A stretch of DNA of 64,000 bases from contig CAVUAU010000010.1 of assembly GCA_963739625.1 (NCBI GenBank), forward strand, positions 62,001 through 126,000, in the 5' to 3' direction. Both the position numbers and the translations under genes were made by a program. The stretch comes from Salinimicrobium sp963739625 (GTDB taxonomy: Bacteria > Bacteroidota > Bacteroidia > Flavobacteriales > Flavobacteriaceae). Under the pieces are notes generated by a model, which was not told the origin of the DNA, did no database searches, and saw nothing but the letters and a program-made list of their open reading frames with translations. Each line of letters starts with the position of its first letter. Position 1 is the stretch's first letter. Below are positions 63,323 through 64,000 of the stretch, piece by piece.

Positions 63323-64000
63323 GGTCTCTTACCTCTTAGCATACGGTCATTCCCGAAAATATCCTTTTTTAAGCTGGTATGGAAATTTTTCTGTTGTAAA
63401 AGTGCAGCGGTTTCCTGCCCCAGGTATTGATTGATCTCAAAATACACGGCGATTTCTCCCGAAGTCATTGCAGCAAGTTCGCATATCTTTCTATAGAACA
63501 GCAATGGGTCCTCATTTTGCACATATAATGCCCCTGCGGGCTCAAAGTTGAGCACATTTGAGTGCATTTCCTTTTTCTCCAGTTCCCGAACGTAAGGCGG
63601 ATTAGAAACTATAACATCAAAGTTTTTTGGCATTTTTGACACCCCAAGCACGTCCACTTTTTCGAAAGTAACAGCTACCTCATTGAGTGCCGCATTCTTT
63701 TTCGCGGTCTCTAAAGCAGCTTCAGAAATGTCCCAGGCAGTGACTTTTGCCTGCGGAAGATTTTTGGCCAGTGCAATTGCAATACAGCCGCTACCCGTGC
63801 CAATGTCGAGGATCTTTAAATCCCTTCGGAAGGAATTGAGATCTTCAAGCATCCACTCAACCAATTCTTCGGTTTCGGGTCGCGGAATAAGCACATTCTT
63901 ATTGACCTGAAATCTCATTCCGAAGAATTCTGTCTCGCCGGTGATATACTGCACCGGCTCATGCTGCTCGAGCCTCTGCAGGGCATTACTCAATTGCTTC
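63319..64000 (-). CDS. prmC: Peptide chain release factor N5-glutamine methyltransferase, 5' end outside window
   Basis: The frame is open to the window edge; about 60 N-terminal residues are missing. It has PVQYITGETEFFGMRF, the SAM motif LDIGTGSGCIAIALA and the catalytic VSNPPYVRELEK, all signatures of PrmC/HemK, which methylates the GGQ glutamine of release factors. The family ending is present. Confidence 0.93.
   Translation of the reverse strand, partial: KQLSNALQRLEQHEPVQYITGETEFFGMRFQVNKNVLIPRPETEELVEWMLEDLNSFRRDLKILDIGTGSGCIAIALAKNLPQAKVTAWDISEAALETAKKNAALNEVAVTFEKVDVLGVSKMPKNFDVIVSNPPYVRELEKKEMHSNVLNFEPAGALYVQNEDPLLFYRKICELAAMTSGEIAVYFEINQYLGQETAALLQQKNFHTSLKKDIFGNDRMLRGKRP

Overview
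The window looks like a chromosome segment of a marine or soil Flavobacteriaceae member (Bacteroidota; the Gramella/Salegentibacter type of genome). The evidence is a SusC/SusD pair, a GLPGLI-family protein, BfmA/BtgA-type mobilization genes, a CTnDOT-like tyrosine recombinase, surface-lipoprotein signals of the C-x-K-D-E kind, AT-rich intergenic DNA and TAnnTTTG-like promoter elements. No rRNA, CRISPR array or replication origin was seen. The only tRNA is tRNA-Ser(TGA).

Layout. (1) 1-3422, minus strand: the start of a susC/susD outer-membrane uptake locus. (2) 4.1-28 kb: an AT-rich defence island. In order it holds an XRE regulator; an XRE-NurA-HerA-methyltransferase operon; a decayed three-Cys-motif gene (DUF5131) coupled to two Schlafen-AlbA genes; an IS256 insertion; an hsdM stump next to an IS21-like terminus; a type III restriction-modification operon with a HEPN/MNT toxin-antitoxin pair inside it; an LRR-Roc-COR GTPase with a nuclease-like C-terminus; a PD-(D/E)XK restriction enzyme; a Septu-like ATPase/HNH pair; and a truncated pYEATS domain. 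(3) 28.1-43.5 kb: a 14-15 kb block bracketed by direct repeats, each made of a long hairpin plus a radC-like gene (the left copy broken, the right copy intact). Inside lie a patatin-lipoprotein operon, a small Cys-rich pair, two predicted surface lipoprotein proteases, and an unusual operon of five tandem secreted small paralogues followed by an HTTM (vitamin-K-carboxylase-like) membrane protein, a plug-less outer-membrane barrel and a GLPGLI protein. A 23-bp dyad, AAACCRTA-N7-TAYGGTTT or close to it, precedes all five of these transcription units. (4) 43.8-54.1 kb: a second HEPN/MNT pair, a broken PAS sensor kinase, an S33 hydrolase, a three-gene mobilization module and an integrase next to tRNA-Ser, that is, one end of a mobilizable island. 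(5) 54.4-64 kb: ordinary core genes (CDF transporter, GH13 enzyme, CBS protein, M28 peptidase, and prmC-VOC-ligA, where ligA carries an apparent one-base frameshift).

How it fits together. The left half stacks anti-phage modules, several decayed or interrupted by mobile DNA. The middle block looks like a co-regulated secretion and maturation locus: proteases, small exported substrates, a candidate membrane modifying enzyme and an outer-membrane porter. It is the best candidate here for an undescribed system. All functional names come from motif reading by eye; no database search was run.
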